From the NCBI GenBank assembly GCA_964461135.1, contig CAYWTB010000044.1, positions 1-34,948 of the forward strand: 34,948 nucleotides of DNA, written 5' to 3'. A program made the translations under genes and the position numbers. Shown here piece after piece: positions 1-8,553 of this stretch (the first letter of the stretch is position 1; each line of letters starts with the position of its first letter). Below the pieces are notes generated by a model. The model had not been told where the DNA came from. It saw only the letters and a program-made list of their open reading frames with translations, and ran no database searches. This DNA comes from RQOF01 sp964461135. Its GTDB lineage: Bacteria; Calditrichota; Calditrichia; RBG-13-44-9.

Positions 1-889
1 TGGTTAAAAGGAGATTTCTGTCTTTATGATGAAACTTTTTATAAATGCTTAATTCGTACATTTTACCAGGAAGGCGACAGGGTACTAAAATTCATAGGTT
101 TTAAAGATAAATTACGGAAATTCGTGTTTATTCATATTTGTTGTGTTTTGCTGTATGATGGTTATGAATTGCTCTGGTGAGTTCAGATTATTTCCATACG
201 GATAACACGATGAGGCACAGGTTGTTACCGTTAACTGACACTAAAAGGCCCATTCTCTTACCTGTCGAGGAAGGTCAGTTAGTAAAATAAGTCTACTTTC
301 TTCATATTCACTTATTATTATCCTATATTATAGCGGGCCAGTTTAATGTCAGGTGAACCGGAAAGACAAGAATTCAAAATGATTATTGCCTTAGCTCCGA
401 AAAATTGGATTTATTCCAAGATGGTATATGTTACGTGACATAAGGGTATAGTAATTGAATGAATAGTAAGATTAGGGATCAAAAATGTTTCTCTTTATAA
501 TAGGATACAATTTGCGGTTGTTCTTTATCTTTAATTTTGTCTTAATAATGTTCTTTTCTCTTGATAGAAAAGAACCAAAAGATCAAGACTATCAGAAAAA
601 ATCAGAAAATTCAACGGCTCACTTCACTGAAATTCTGAAACTTGCCCCCAGCACTCAATGGTCAATTATCTTATCTACTGTATTATATCTATTGAGTACT
701 GGGGACTCAGACATGCAGAATTTCAGCCGTTCCGCTCACCGGAAATTTAACTGATTTTTTCTGAAGGTCGATAAAATTTAATCCATGAAAGTTGATTCAT
801 CTATCTTATCAATGATCAATAAGTATATCAATAAAATGTTTTCGGATAAAAGTAAACAATCATAATTCAAATATAAAAGCGGAGGTACC
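1..889. other. Gene-poor AT-rich leading region
   Basis: I see no convincing coding sequence in these 889 bases. The one open frame of any length (485-754, plus) would give 89 residues with a hydrophobic start but no recognisable domain, no clear ribosome binding site, and an inverted repeat running through its middle. The region is AT-rich and may hold the promoter of the exported-protein gene that starts at 890. I could not assign a promoter consensus. Confidence 0.5.
646..704. repeat. Long imperfect inverted repeat, 14-bp arms
   Basis: The left arm CCCCAGCACTCAAT (646-659) and the right arm ATTGAGTACTGGGG (691-704) are reverse complements with one mismatch, separated by 31 AT-rich bases. 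The right arm is not followed by a T-run, so this is not a typical intrinsic terminator. It could be a decayed mobile-element end or a structured transcript. Confidence 0.6.
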
Positions 890-1456
890 ATGTTTTCTTT
901 TCGAAAAATATTTCTGTTCTTAAGTTTGATATTTCTTTTTCTTCTGACCAGCATTTATGCCCAGGACAGCCTGGCATTCCATGCCGAAGAACCGGTATTA
1001 ATCACCAGTGCCGGTCAGAGCGCAGATGTCCTCATGGTTAAAATACTGGCACAGAAGGCAGGAATCGCTTTTAAGTTTGACAAAACCGCCCCTCCAGCCG
1101 TGGTGGACTCGGTGAAGAGTGTCATTATCGTCAGCGGCGGCAGCAGCAAGGGCCTGGGCGCTGCCAGCATCGATAAGGAGCAGGAATTGAAGCGCCTGAA
1201 GGACGTGATTGCCAGGGCTCAGAAAGATAAACTACCGATTATCGGGATCCATGTGGGCGGTAAATCCCGCCGTGGCGAATTATCGGATTATTTCAACAAA
1301 CCGGTGGCTCAGAGTGCAAATTATTTGATTGTAGTAAAAGAAGGAGATTACGATTCATTCTTTAGCAATATGGCCGCCCGGCGAAAAATCGGAATTTCCA
1401 TACCGGAAAAGATTAATGACATCCAGGGAATTCTGCAGGCCATCTATGAAAAGTAA
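890..1456 (+). CDS. Exported DUF6305-like protein of the poly-gamma-glutamate locus
   Basis: A 188-residue protein with a Sec signal peptide: basic start MFSFRK, hydrophobic core to about residue 22, likely cleavage after the Ala-Gln near residue 24. The mature part begins with a PVLITSAGQSADV segment, which I associate with the DUF6305 family of small exported proteins of unknown function. That assignment is from memory and moderate. The start is well supported by GGAGG four bases upstream of the ATG. The gene overlaps the next one by 11 bp, so the two are probably translationally coupled. No catalytic motif is evident; a glycine/serine-rich stretch (VSGGSSKGLG) and a downstream GIHVGGKSRRG suggest an alpha/beta fold with a ligand-binding loop. 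Its position at the head of a run of glutamyl-polymer genes suggests a periplasmic accessory role, which is inference. Confidence 0.65.
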   Translation: MFSFRKIFLFLSLIFLFLLTSIYAQDSLAFHAEEPVLITSAGQSADVLMVKILAQKAGIAFKFDKTAPPAVVDSVKSVIIVSGGSSKGLGAASIDKEQELKRLKDVIARAQKDKLPIIGIHVGGKSRRGELSDYFNKPVAQSANYLIVVKEGDYDSFFSNMAARRKIGISIPEKINDIQGILQAIYEK

Positions 1457-2675
1457 AACCGGAAAAATTATTTTTATTTTGCTGTTTTCTTATCTGTTGA
1501 ACAGCAGCAGCCTTGCCCAGGACGTCCGCTATGGAAATCTCACTTTGCTGATATCTCAGATCAAATCTGCCATGCCGGACCAGAACAGCTATGAATTTGT
1601 GGTTCCCTCCGTGGCCCAGATGGATTCATTCAGAGCTGTTACACGACTCCTGCTTAATGAAGACTTTTATCTGGCGGATTCACTGGCAGGAATGATGGGA
1701 TACGAGGTGTTGGAATGGTATGATACGGCTTATGACAGCAACCGGTATTATATTTTAATGGAACCGAACGCCAATATCAGCGGCGGGGTGGAATTGGGCT
1801 GGGGAACCTTTATCTTTGATCCGGAGGGGGCCCGGCAAGTTATTATTGAGGTACCTCATCCGCTGTTCGATACCAATACCTGGCGGGTGGGATTTACCGC
1901 TTACCAGATTGCAGGATCAGCCTATTTTCTGATGGCCGGAACGCACCGCTATGCCAATGGAACGGATCCGCGGCCGGCCGATGTAGCCCATAATACCCAG
2001 AATATGTTCCATGTGGTTCATCAGGAAGTAAGTCCGCTCTGCAGCCATGCCCTGCAGATTCATGGATTCAACATTTCCAGCCATCCCGGTTATCCGGATG
2101 TGGTGTTGAGTAACGGGACCTCCTCGCCCGGGATGATTCTGGATTCACTGGCACTGGGAATTACCGCTGAAGGGTATACGGTGGGGATTTTCGATGGAAT
2201 CCATTATTCAGATCTGGGAGCAACCACCAATACCCAGGGTCAATATTCAAATTCCCGGGGATATTCTTTTATCCATATGGAAATTGAATATTTTATCCGT
2301 GCCAATTCCTCTCACTGGGAAAAAATTGTGGATATTCTGTATAATACATTCAATGTGCCTCTGAACCTTCGGGGAGTTGATAATGGAATTTTACCCCGGG
2401 AGGCGGTCTTAAATCCCTGTTATCCCAATCCCTTTAATGCCAGTGTTAAAATTCAATATTATGTGCCACAAACTGCCGATCTCTCGCTGAGCATTTATAA
2501 TCTTCTCGGACAGCAGGTTCGCACTTTACACAAAGGCTTGTCGCCGGCAGGCTGGTCTGGACTGATCTGGGATGGATTTGACGACGCCGGACATCCGGTA
2601 TCTTCCGGACAGTATTTTGTTATTTTAAGGACCGATAACGTCTTGAAAGTTCAGAAGATGCTCTTAATCAAATAA
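1446..2675 (+). CDS. T9SS-secreted protein with possible metal-dependent hydrolase domain
   Basis: A 409-residue protein from ATG 1446. This start gives a proper signal peptide (MKSKTGKIIFILLFSYLLN...LAQ), whereas an in-frame start at 1416 would add ten implausible residues. The last 90 or so residues form a type A T9SS sorting domain (NPCYPNPFNAS, YNLLGQQVRTL, WDGFDDAGHPVSSGQYF), so the protein should cross the outer membrane and be surface-attached or released. The central domain carries spaced histidines typical of a metal site: a PHPLFD motif with His138, GTHRYAN with His167, DVAHNT with His182 and QIHGF with His206. This recalls N-formylglutamate amidohydrolase or carboxypeptidase-like zinc folds, but I cannot name the family. 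Lying between the DUF6305-like gene and two transpeptidases, it may act on a glutamyl polymer; this is inference. Confidence 0.7.
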   Translation: MKSKTGKIIFILLFSYLLNSSSLAQDVRYGNLTLLISQIKSAMPDQNSYEFVVPSVAQMDSFRAVTRLLLNEDFYLADSLAGMMGYEVLEWYDTAYDSNRYYILMEPNANISGGVELGWGTFIFDPEGARQVIIEVPHPLFDTNTWRVGFTAYQIAGSAYFLMAGTHRYANGTDPRPADVAHNTQNMFHVVHQEVSPLCSHALQIHGFNISSHPGYPDVVLSNGTSSPGMILDSLALGITAEGYTVGIFDGIHYSDLGATTNTQGQYSNSRGYSFIHMEIEYFIRANSSHWEKIVDILYNTFNVPLNLRGVDNGILPREAVLNPCYPNPFNASVKIQYYVPQTADLSLSIYNLLGQQVRTLHKGLSPAGWSGLIWDGFDDAGHPVSSGQYFVILRTDNVLKVQKMLLIK

Positions 2676-2823
2676 AATGTAATCCAAATGGCGAGGTAAC
2701 CGCATCGTCCTATACTATATCTTTGTATTAATGGATAGCAAAACGGGATAAAAACATGACCGGTGTGTGAAAATGAAAAATTACTTTCAGTTCCGGTTTC
2801 TAACCTTAAGAATGCGGAAGAAC

Positions 2824-4554
2824 ATGCATTTGCACGACTTGGCAGTTCATCATTCCGGTTTGAATTTAAGAATTATGCAGTTGGTCATCGTTTTTATTTT
2901 ATGTGTTTTTCTCGCATCTTCCGGTGCCGCGGATCTTTACCGCAGTAATGCTGATACCGCCCGCCACGCTATGGTGGTGGCGGCGCGCTCCGAGGCGGTG
3001 GATGCCGGCCTGAAAATGCTGCAGCAGGGAGGAAATTCTGTGGATGCAACAGTGGCGGCGGCGTTTGTGATCGGTGTGGTAGAGCCTTATGCCTCCGGCC
3101 TGGGCGGAGGTGGCGGCATGCTGATTTATATTCCGGAAAAGGGGGGATTCCATTACCTGGATTATTACGTGCAGGCTCCCTCACAAATCGATACGGCATT
3201 TTCGCCGGAGCGGGACCGGGAAACGGTAAGGTCCATCTGCTTACCGGGAACGCCCGCCGGACTCGTATCGGCCGTGGAAAATTTTGGCGCGCTACCGTTA
3301 CCGCAGGTGATGCAGCCGGCAATAGAGCTGGCCCGGAACGGCTTTGTAGTGAATGATGTATTTTATGAGGCTGTGCTCGAAAAGCTGGAGCTGCTTCTTA
3401 ATCATCCGGTCACCGCCGCCACCTATCTGCAGGAAAGTCTTCCCTACATGGTGGGGGATACCATAAAATTGCAGGGTCTGGCGGAGGTTCTGGAGGGGAT
3501 TGCCCATAACGGCCGGGATTATTTCTACCGGAGTGAATTTACCCAACGCGTTACAGCGGCTATCCAGGCTGAACATGGATTGATCAGCAACGATGATTTT
3601 GCCAGTTACCGGACCCTTTTTAAACAGCCCGTCGCAATTGATTATCGAGGATACCAGGTTTTTTCGGCGGCTCCGCCACAATCCGGGGTGACATTTCTGG
3701 AAATCCTGAAAATTATTGAAAATATTCCGGAGAGCGATTGGAAGCCATTTGAACAGAGTGCACTTTCTGTTCATGTAATGGCCGGGGCCATTAAACGGGC
3801 GGATGCAGACCGCTATGCATTTCTGGCAGATCCCAGATTCAGTAAAGTACCATTGTCCGGTTTACTTAGTAAGGAATATGCCATCCAGAGATTCAACAGT
3901 ATGGATTCCACTTATGATAACGAGGCGGACATTCCCAGTGGTAATCCCTGGCCCTTTAACCACCGTGAGCCCGCTGAACAACCGCAGCCGGTCATTCCGG
4001 AACCGCAGCACACCACTCATATATCGGTGATTGATGAAGACGGCAACATGGTTTCGCTTACCCAGACTCTGGGTTTTTTCTTCGGAAGTGGTTTCAGTAT
4101 GGACGGGGTTATTTTTAATTCCGGAATGACCAATTTTAGCCGGCGTGGAATAAACAGGGCTGAACCGAATAAGAGACCGCGCAGTACCATTGTGCCCACC
4201 ATTATCCTGAAAAATTCCGCCCCTTTTGCAGTGCTGGGTACTCCGGGAGGAGGAACCATCTTTAATACCATGGCACAGCTGGTGGTCCGGTTGATTGATC
4301 TGAAGCAGTCACCGGCTGCGGCTGTGGATGCACCGCGTTTCAGTACACGCTCCACCTCCCGCAGCCTCACTATGGAAAACCGCTTCGATCAGAATGTGAT
4401 TGAGGATCTGGAAAAACAGGGATATGAAATCCGATTAACCGATCCCTTTGCCATTTATCTGGGAGGGATTCAGTTGATATACCATGATAGCCGTCATCAC
4501 TATTTTATCGGTGTATCCGATCCACGGCGGGGGGGAGTGGCCAAGGGATTTTAG
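2824..4554 (+). CDS. ggt: Exported gamma-glutamyltranspeptidase, divergent paralogue
   Basis: Gamma-glutamyltranspeptidases are N-terminal-nucleophile enzymes that self-cleave and then transfer or hydrolyse gamma-glutamyl groups; CapD/PgsD relatives anchor or degrade poly-gamma-glutamate. ATG 2824 is chosen because GGAAG lies just upstream and a hydrophobic signal segment (MQLVIVFILCVFLASSG) follows at residue 18. In-frame starts also exist at 2767 (GTG), 2773 and 2875. From 2824 the protein has 576 residues, normal for the family. The self-processing threonine is the first Thr of TTHISVIDEDGN (codon 4012-4014), and the oxyanion-type GTPGGGTIFN is present. Two usually conserved features differ: the DFR arginine that binds the substrate alpha-carboxylate is tyrosine (Tyr115 in LDYYVQAP), and the usual NNxxxDF becomes NSGMTNF. 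An altered acceptor or polymer specificity is plausible. A second GGT gene follows after a repeat-filled spacer. Confidence 0.9.
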   Translation: MHLHDLAVHHSGLNLRIMQLVIVFILCVFLASSGAADLYRSNADTARHAMVVAARSEAVDAGLKMLQQGGNSVDATVAAAFVIGVVEPYASGLGGGGGMLIYIPEKGGFHYLDYYVQAPSQIDTAFSPERDRETVRSICLPGTPAGLVSAVENFGALPLPQVMQPAIELARNGFVVNDVFYEAVLEKLELLLNHPVTAATYLQESLPYMVGDTIKLQGLAEVLEGIAHNGRDYFYRSEFTQRVTAAIQAEHGLISNDDFASYRTLFKQPVAIDYRGYQVFSAAPPQSGVTFLEILKIIENIPESDWKPFEQSALSVHVMAGAIKRADADRYAFLADPRFSKVPLSGLLSKEYAIQRFNSMDSTYDNEADIPSGNPWPFNHREPAEQPQPVIPEPQHTTHISVIDEDGNMVSLTQTLGFFFGSGFSMDGVIFNSGMTNFSRRGINRAEPNKRPRSTIVPTIILKNSAPFAVLGTPGGGTIFNTMAQLVVRLIDLKQSPAAAVDAPRFSTRSTSRSLTMENRFDQNVIEDLEKQGYEIRLTDPFAIYLGGIQLIYHDSRHHYFIGVSDPRRGGVAKGF

Positions 4555-4888
4555 AGGCAAGAAAAAAGTTCAAAGATCAAAGTAAAGCAAGGGTAAAGGG
4601 AAAAGAAGTAGGCAGTATGCAGTAGGCAGAAAAACAGGATTAAAGAATGCATGGCGCATAGCGCAGAGCGGAAAGCGAAAAACCAAGGCGTCAGGTATCA
4701 GGTTTCAGGAATCAGACAAACTTGGCTAATATTAGAAAATTCGTGTCTGCAGTTTTTCTTAATCTATTTTGTACTTTGTGTTAGTTATTCTTGAATCCTG
4801 ATTCCTGAAGCCTGAAGCCTGAATCCTATTTTCCCCTTGAGCCTTGTGCCTTGGTCCTTGTGCCTTGTACCTTGATCCTTTATCTTTT
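4555..4888. repeat. Word-repeat intergenic spacer A
   Basis: This 334-bp spacer has no gene. It is built of short recurring words: AAAGATCAAAG, GTAGGCAG, TATCAGG/TTTCAGG, CCTGAAGCCTGAA and CCTTGTGCCTTG. The segment 4661-4679 (GCGCAGAGCGGAAAGCGAA) recurs exactly as its reverse complement at 12188-12206, and the flanking AAAGATCAAAG-type and TGCCTACTGC-type words recur there as well. It separates the two transpeptidase genes and may host their promoter, but I see no clear one. Confidence 0.75.
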
Positions 4889-6574
4889 ATGGATATGAGA
4901 ATATTAAAATTTTACTTCAGAAAATCAACGATCCTCTTTGCAGGGGTGTGGCTGCTGCTGATTGCAGCTTTAAGCAGTGTGTATGCACAGGATGTGACAG
5001 CACGCCAGGGAATAGTTGCCAGTGCCCAGCCGGTGGCCTCACTGGCCGGACTGGAGATTCTGAAAAAAGGAGGAAATGCGGTGGATGCGGCGGTGGCCAC
5101 GGCTTTTGCCCTGGGCGTGGTGGAGCCCAATGCCTCGGGAATTGGGGGAGGCGGGTTTATGCTCATCGGGATGGCTGAGGGGAGCGGGGTGGTCACTATC
5201 GATTTCAGGGAAATCGCCCCGGCCGCCGCAGACAGCACCCGTTATTATCGTTCCGCCGGTAGCTTTGACAGCCTGACGAACCGCGGACCCCTCTCAATTG
5301 GAGTACCGGGAGTGGTGGCGGGATTAAGCCTGGCCCTGGAAAAATATGGTACCATGACGTTAAGTGAGGTGCTGGCACCGGCTATTGGCTATGCCCGCCA
5401 TGGCTTTGAAGTATCGGAAAATTTTGCAGGGATGATTTTTCAGAATTACGATCTGATAATGCGCTATCCCGCCACCGCGGCAATCTATTTGCGGGATGAC
5501 CTGCCGGCCACCACCGGTTCGCTGATCACGAATCCCGACCTGGCACATACCTATGAAGTACTGGCTGCGAAAGGTCCGGAGGAATTTTACCTGGGGGAGA
5601 CAGCCGCTGCCATTGCGAAAAGCGTAAGACAACAGGGCGGAATACTGACTGCTGCAGACCTGCAGCAATACCGTGCCATAATCAAACGTCCGGTGGCAGG
5701 CACCTATCGTGGCTACCGGATATTTTCATCGGCTCCCCCTGCCGGAGGTGGTACTCACCTGATTGAGCTGCTGAATATTCTGGAAAATTATGACCTGGTC
5801 GCTTTCGGACATAATTCGGCTGAATATCTGCATGTGCTGGCGGAAGCCATGAAAATTGTATTCACAGATAAGGACGAAAACATGGCGGACCCGACATTTT
5901 ACAATGTTCCGGTGGAACAGCTAACCTCTAAACCTTATGCCGCCAGTCGCCTGCCTTACATCGATCCAGACCGTGCGTCCTTCAGCTATCAGTCTCCCCA
6001 GCTGGTGACCAGGGAATCCGGCAATACCACACATCTTTCAGTGGTGGACAACAGAGGAAACATGGTGGCCCTGACGCAGAGTATCAACAACTGGTTCGGA
6101 TCGGGAATTACGGTGGAAGGCACCGGTATTTTGCTGAATAATCATCTGGCGGATTTTGAGTCGGTGCCGGGCCGGCCCAATTCTATCGAACCGTTTAAAA
6201 GGCCGGTAAGCGGCCTTGCCCCCACACTCATCTTCAGAGAGGGCAAGGGCTTTCTGACCCTGGGAACACCCGGTGGAACACGCATCATAAGTGCCCTGGC
6301 TCAGATTATCATCAATATTGTCGATTTTGGCATGGGTATGGACGAATCCATTGAAGCTCCCCGAATTCACGCTGATGGCCAAATACTGCAGATGGAAGGG
6401 AGGATACCTGAAGAGGTGAGACTGGAACTGCAGCAGAAAGGGCATAAAATTAAAGTTCGGGGTGATTTCGATAACTATTTCGGCGGGGCGCAGGGTATAC
6501 TGATAAATGAAGTATCAGGCGAATTATGCGGCGGAGCAGATTCACGCCGGGATGGAGTGGTTTCTGGCTATTAA
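4889..6574 (+). CDS. ggt: Exported gamma-glutamyltranspeptidase, canonical motifs
   Basis: A second full-length GGT, about 561 residues from ATG 4889; ATG 4895 is also possible, and neither has a good ribosome binding site because the start abuts the repeat spacer. An in-frame start at 4844 would translate repeat words and is unlikely. The signal peptide covers roughly residues 1-33 and ends ...SSVYAQ. Canonical motifs are all present: DFREIAP with the carboxylate-binding Arg107, the self-cleavage threonine in NTTHLSVVDNRGN (codon 6026-6028), LLNNHLADF, and GTPGGTRIISALAQ. It should mature to a two-chain periplasmic or surface enzyme that hydrolyses or transfers gamma-glutamyl groups. It lies beside an AspA-like hydrolase and opposite pgsBCW, so poly-gamma-glutamate trimming is a plausible job, alongside glutathione or gamma-glutamyl peptide use. 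Compared with the upstream paralogue it is the more conventional enzyme. Confidence 0.93.
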   Translation: MDMRILKFYFRKSTILFAGVWLLLIAALSSVYAQDVTARQGIVASAQPVASLAGLEILKKGGNAVDAAVATAFALGVVEPNASGIGGGGFMLIGMAEGSGVVTIDFREIAPAAADSTRYYRSAGSFDSLTNRGPLSIGVPGVVAGLSLALEKYGTMTLSEVLAPAIGYARHGFEVSENFAGMIFQNYDLIMRYPATAAIYLRDDLPATTGSLITNPDLAHTYEVLAAKGPEEFYLGETAAAIAKSVRQQGGILTAADLQQYRAIIKRPVAGTYRGYRIFSSAPPAGGGTHLIELLNILENYDLVAFGHNSAEYLHVLAEAMKIVFTDKDENMADPTFYNVPVEQLTSKPYAASRLPYIDPDRASFSYQSPQLVTRESGNTTHLSVVDNRGNMVALTQSINNWFGSGITVEGTGILLNNHLADFESVPGRPNSIEPFKRPVSGLAPTLIFREGKGFLTLGTPGGTRIISALAQIIINIVDFGMGMDESIEAPRIHADGQILQMEGRIPEEVRLELQQKGHKIKVRGDFDNYFGGAQGILINEVSGELCGGADSRRDGVVSGY

Positions 6575-6637
6575 AAAGGAATCAACGGCGCTGGCTGATC
6601 AGGTGGAATAATATTATGAATAATAAGGAATTAGTCT

Positions 6638-7471
6638 ATGCGGATCATTTTCTGTTTCTTTGTTATAATCAGTCTAATCATGCTGGATTGTGCCGGAACC
6701 CGTTATGAACTCACACCGGAAGCCCGGAGCATAATCGGTGAACTCGATTCTGTATCCGCCTCTGAGCATCTGGACCTTATGGAGGGAACCGTTTATCAGA
6801 CACCGGCTTTTATTTTTGATGCCCCTGTCGATGGGCCGCATGTTATCATTCTGGGGGGAACCCATGGAGATGAACCGGCAGGGTATGAAGCCGCCTTGCG
6901 TTTAGTGAAGCATTTCAGCCGGACTCCGCCGGCCCGAGGCCGGATTATCATAGTTCCCCTGGCCAACCGGCTGGCAGTGGAAAATTATAACCGGCGAATC
7001 CCGGTTCCCGCAGACACAGACCGGGAAAGAGGAAATCTGAACCGCTGTTATCCCGGAAAACCGGACGGTTACCCCATGGAGCAGATGGCCTATGCCATCC
7101 AGATGCTGGCCGTTGGTAACAATGTAGAAGTTTTTATGGATCTGCATGAGGCGCGGCGGCCACACCTGGAAAACGATCCGGAGAGCAAACAGAAAAGCCT
7201 GGGACAGACCATTATTTATCATCCCAATGAAGCATCCACCTGGCTGCTGATGGTGATGCTGGATGAAATCAACGGCCGGATTGTAGATGAAAACAAGCGT
7301 TTTTCTTCCCTGGAACGTCCCATTAAAAACAGTGCCGCCTGGTGGGCAGGCAATTACCTGGATTGTGCCGCGTTTACCTTTGAAACTCCGCGAAACCTGC
7401 CCATCGAACAGCGCATTAAATATCACCTGGATCTGGTGGATATCGTCCTGAAGGAAAAAGGTATGCTGTAA
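6638..7471 (+). CDS. AspA/AstE-type zinc hydrolase, putative lipoprotein
   Basis: A 277-residue member of the succinylglutamate desuccinylase/aspartoacylase branch of the M14-like zinc hydrolases. The metal site is readable: GGTHGDEPAG supplies His and Glu, and DLHEA supplies the second His. The family's NLNRCYPGK substrate-binding motif is also present. The N-terminus (MRIIFCFFVIISLIMLDC) is a hydrophobic signal with a possible lipobox cysteine at residue 18, although Asp before the Cys is unusual. AAGGA upstream of ATG 6638 supports this start. Family enzymes release acyl groups from N-acyl glutamate or aspartate; an exported version in a PGA locus might cleave glutamyl amides from the polymer or its fragments, which is inference. 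Its last 49 bases overlap the end of pgsW on the other strand. Confidence 0.8.
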   Translation: MRIIFCFFVIISLIMLDCAGTRYELTPEARSIIGELDSVSASEHLDLMEGTVYQTPAFIFDAPVDGPHVIILGGTHGDEPAGYEAALRLVKHFSRTPPARGRIIIVPLANRLAVENYNRRIPVPADTDRERGNLNRCYPGKPDGYPMEQMAYAIQMLAVGNNVEVFMDLHEARRPHLENDPESKQKSLGQTIIYHPNEASTWLLMVMLDEINGRIVDENKRFSSLERPIKNSAAWWAGNYLDCAAFTFETPRNLPIEQRIKYHLDLVDIVLKEKGML

Positions 7472-8547
7472 GGGTTGTATAATAATACCCAGCATGCCAG
7501 CAGTATGATGGACATTGCTATGGCCATCAGTTTTGATCTTCCCGCCTGAAAATAGATATCTGCGGTGCCTGCCGGGGGCAGGGGAGAGGGAGCTACGGGC
7601 AAACCATTCTGAACAGCCAGAGACCGGATGTCCAGCAGATGAATGACCGGAATTCGCTTTTCCGCAAAATACATCAGTAAACCCCGTTCCGCATCCTGGC
7701 ACGGCGAAAACGATTGTATCAAACCGGTGGGAAAATTGGTACTGTGAGCACAATCTCCCAGGGCGCTGTGATTGCCGCCCACATTGATAAATGCCTTAAT
7801 GTTATGCCCACTATGAAAAAAAATCCACTTCCGTGCTACGGCTGCTTCGAAGGAAACAGGTTCAACAATTGAATAGTTATTTCGTTCTGCTGCCTTCCGG
7901 ATGAGGGAATCACCACCCTCCCACAGCGAAGTCCCTTTATCCTCATTTCCGCCACAGGTCACCAGTGAGGAACGGTGGTGAATCATTTGCAGATCAAATA
8001 ATCTTTTTTCGATATCCAGGTAGGTGAATTCCGGCAGATTGGCGCCAAAGCTGCTGGCTCCCACCGAACTGCTGATGAGGGGATAAGCCTGTAATTCCTC
8101 GCAGGCAATGATGGATGCAATATTTAATGCAGGGAAGGACCCGGACATTTGTAATGCCACGGTATCGCCTTTTTGCACATTCAGATTGATCAACCACAGG
8201 GTAATCAGTGCGGCAAAATCCGGATTAAGCGCAGTCTGCTTGGACTGCGGATTTCCCAGGGTTGTGGTGATGGGTGTGAATTCAGCGCCGATCCAGCCGG
8301 TTTTATTAGGATCAAGCAGTGGATCCACTTCCAGCTTTTTTTCCTGACGAAATTGTGTGATCATGTTTAGGGCACTTTTCATGCGAACAGAAGCATTTAC
8401 CATATTATCACGGCCCGGTACCGGTTCTTTTTTAACCGGTAGAAGAAAGCTGACCAGCAACAGGAGCGAAATAATAAATACTGCAGACAGTCGTGTATCG
8501 GGAGTTGGAGAAGATAACAAATTCCGTATTTTTAAAGTAGTTTTCAT
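7423..8547 (-). CDS. pgsW: PgsW, poly-gamma-glutamate system protein
   Basis: A 374-residue protein matching what I know of the 'poly-gamma-glutamate system protein' family, which is encoded with pgsB and pgsC in many bacteria that lack the Bacillus-type arrangement. Recognisable features are TGWIGAEFTPITTTLGNP, the SGSFPALN motif, SSSVGASSFGANLPEFTYLD and a CGGNEDKG segment. There is a membrane segment near residues 20-37 and a second at the C-terminus (about 340-360), so the bulk should lie in the periplasm between two anchors. The gene begins 6 bp after pgsC with no clear Shine-Dalgarno, suggesting coupling. The biochemical role is not established to my knowledge. Its 3' end overlaps the convergent hydrolase gene by 49 bp. 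Confidence 0.85.
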   Translation of the reverse strand: MKTTLKIRNLLSSPTPDTRLSAVFIISLLLLVSFLLPVKKEPVPGRDNMVNASVRMKSALNMITQFRQEKKLEVDPLLDPNKTGWIGAEFTPITTTLGNPQSKQTALNPDFAALITLWLINLNVQKGDTVALQMSGSFPALNIASIIACEELQAYPLISSSVGASSFGANLPEFTYLDIEKRLFDLQMIHHRSSLVTCGGNEDKGTSLWEGGDSLIRKAAERNNYSIVEPVSFEAAVARKWIFFHSGHNIKAFINVGGNHSALGDCAHSTNFPTGLIQSFSPCQDAERGLLMYFAEKRIPVIHLLDIRSLAVQNGLPVAPSPLPPAGTADIYFQAGRSKLMAIAMSIILLACWVLLYNPYSIPFSFRTISTRSR

Positions 8548-8553
8548 GAGAGA

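Noticed and set aside
485..754. 89-codon plus-strand open frame with hydrophobic start
   Set aside because: No ribosome binding site or recognised domain, very AT-rich, and a 14-bp-arm inverted repeat runs through it.
3298..3774. 158-codon minus-strand open frame
   Set aside because: Antisense shadow of the first transpeptidase gene.
6902..7753. 283-codon minus-strand open frame
   Set aside because: It lies antisense over the zinc hydrolase gene, which has clear motifs, and the end of pgsW; its translation lacks domain features.
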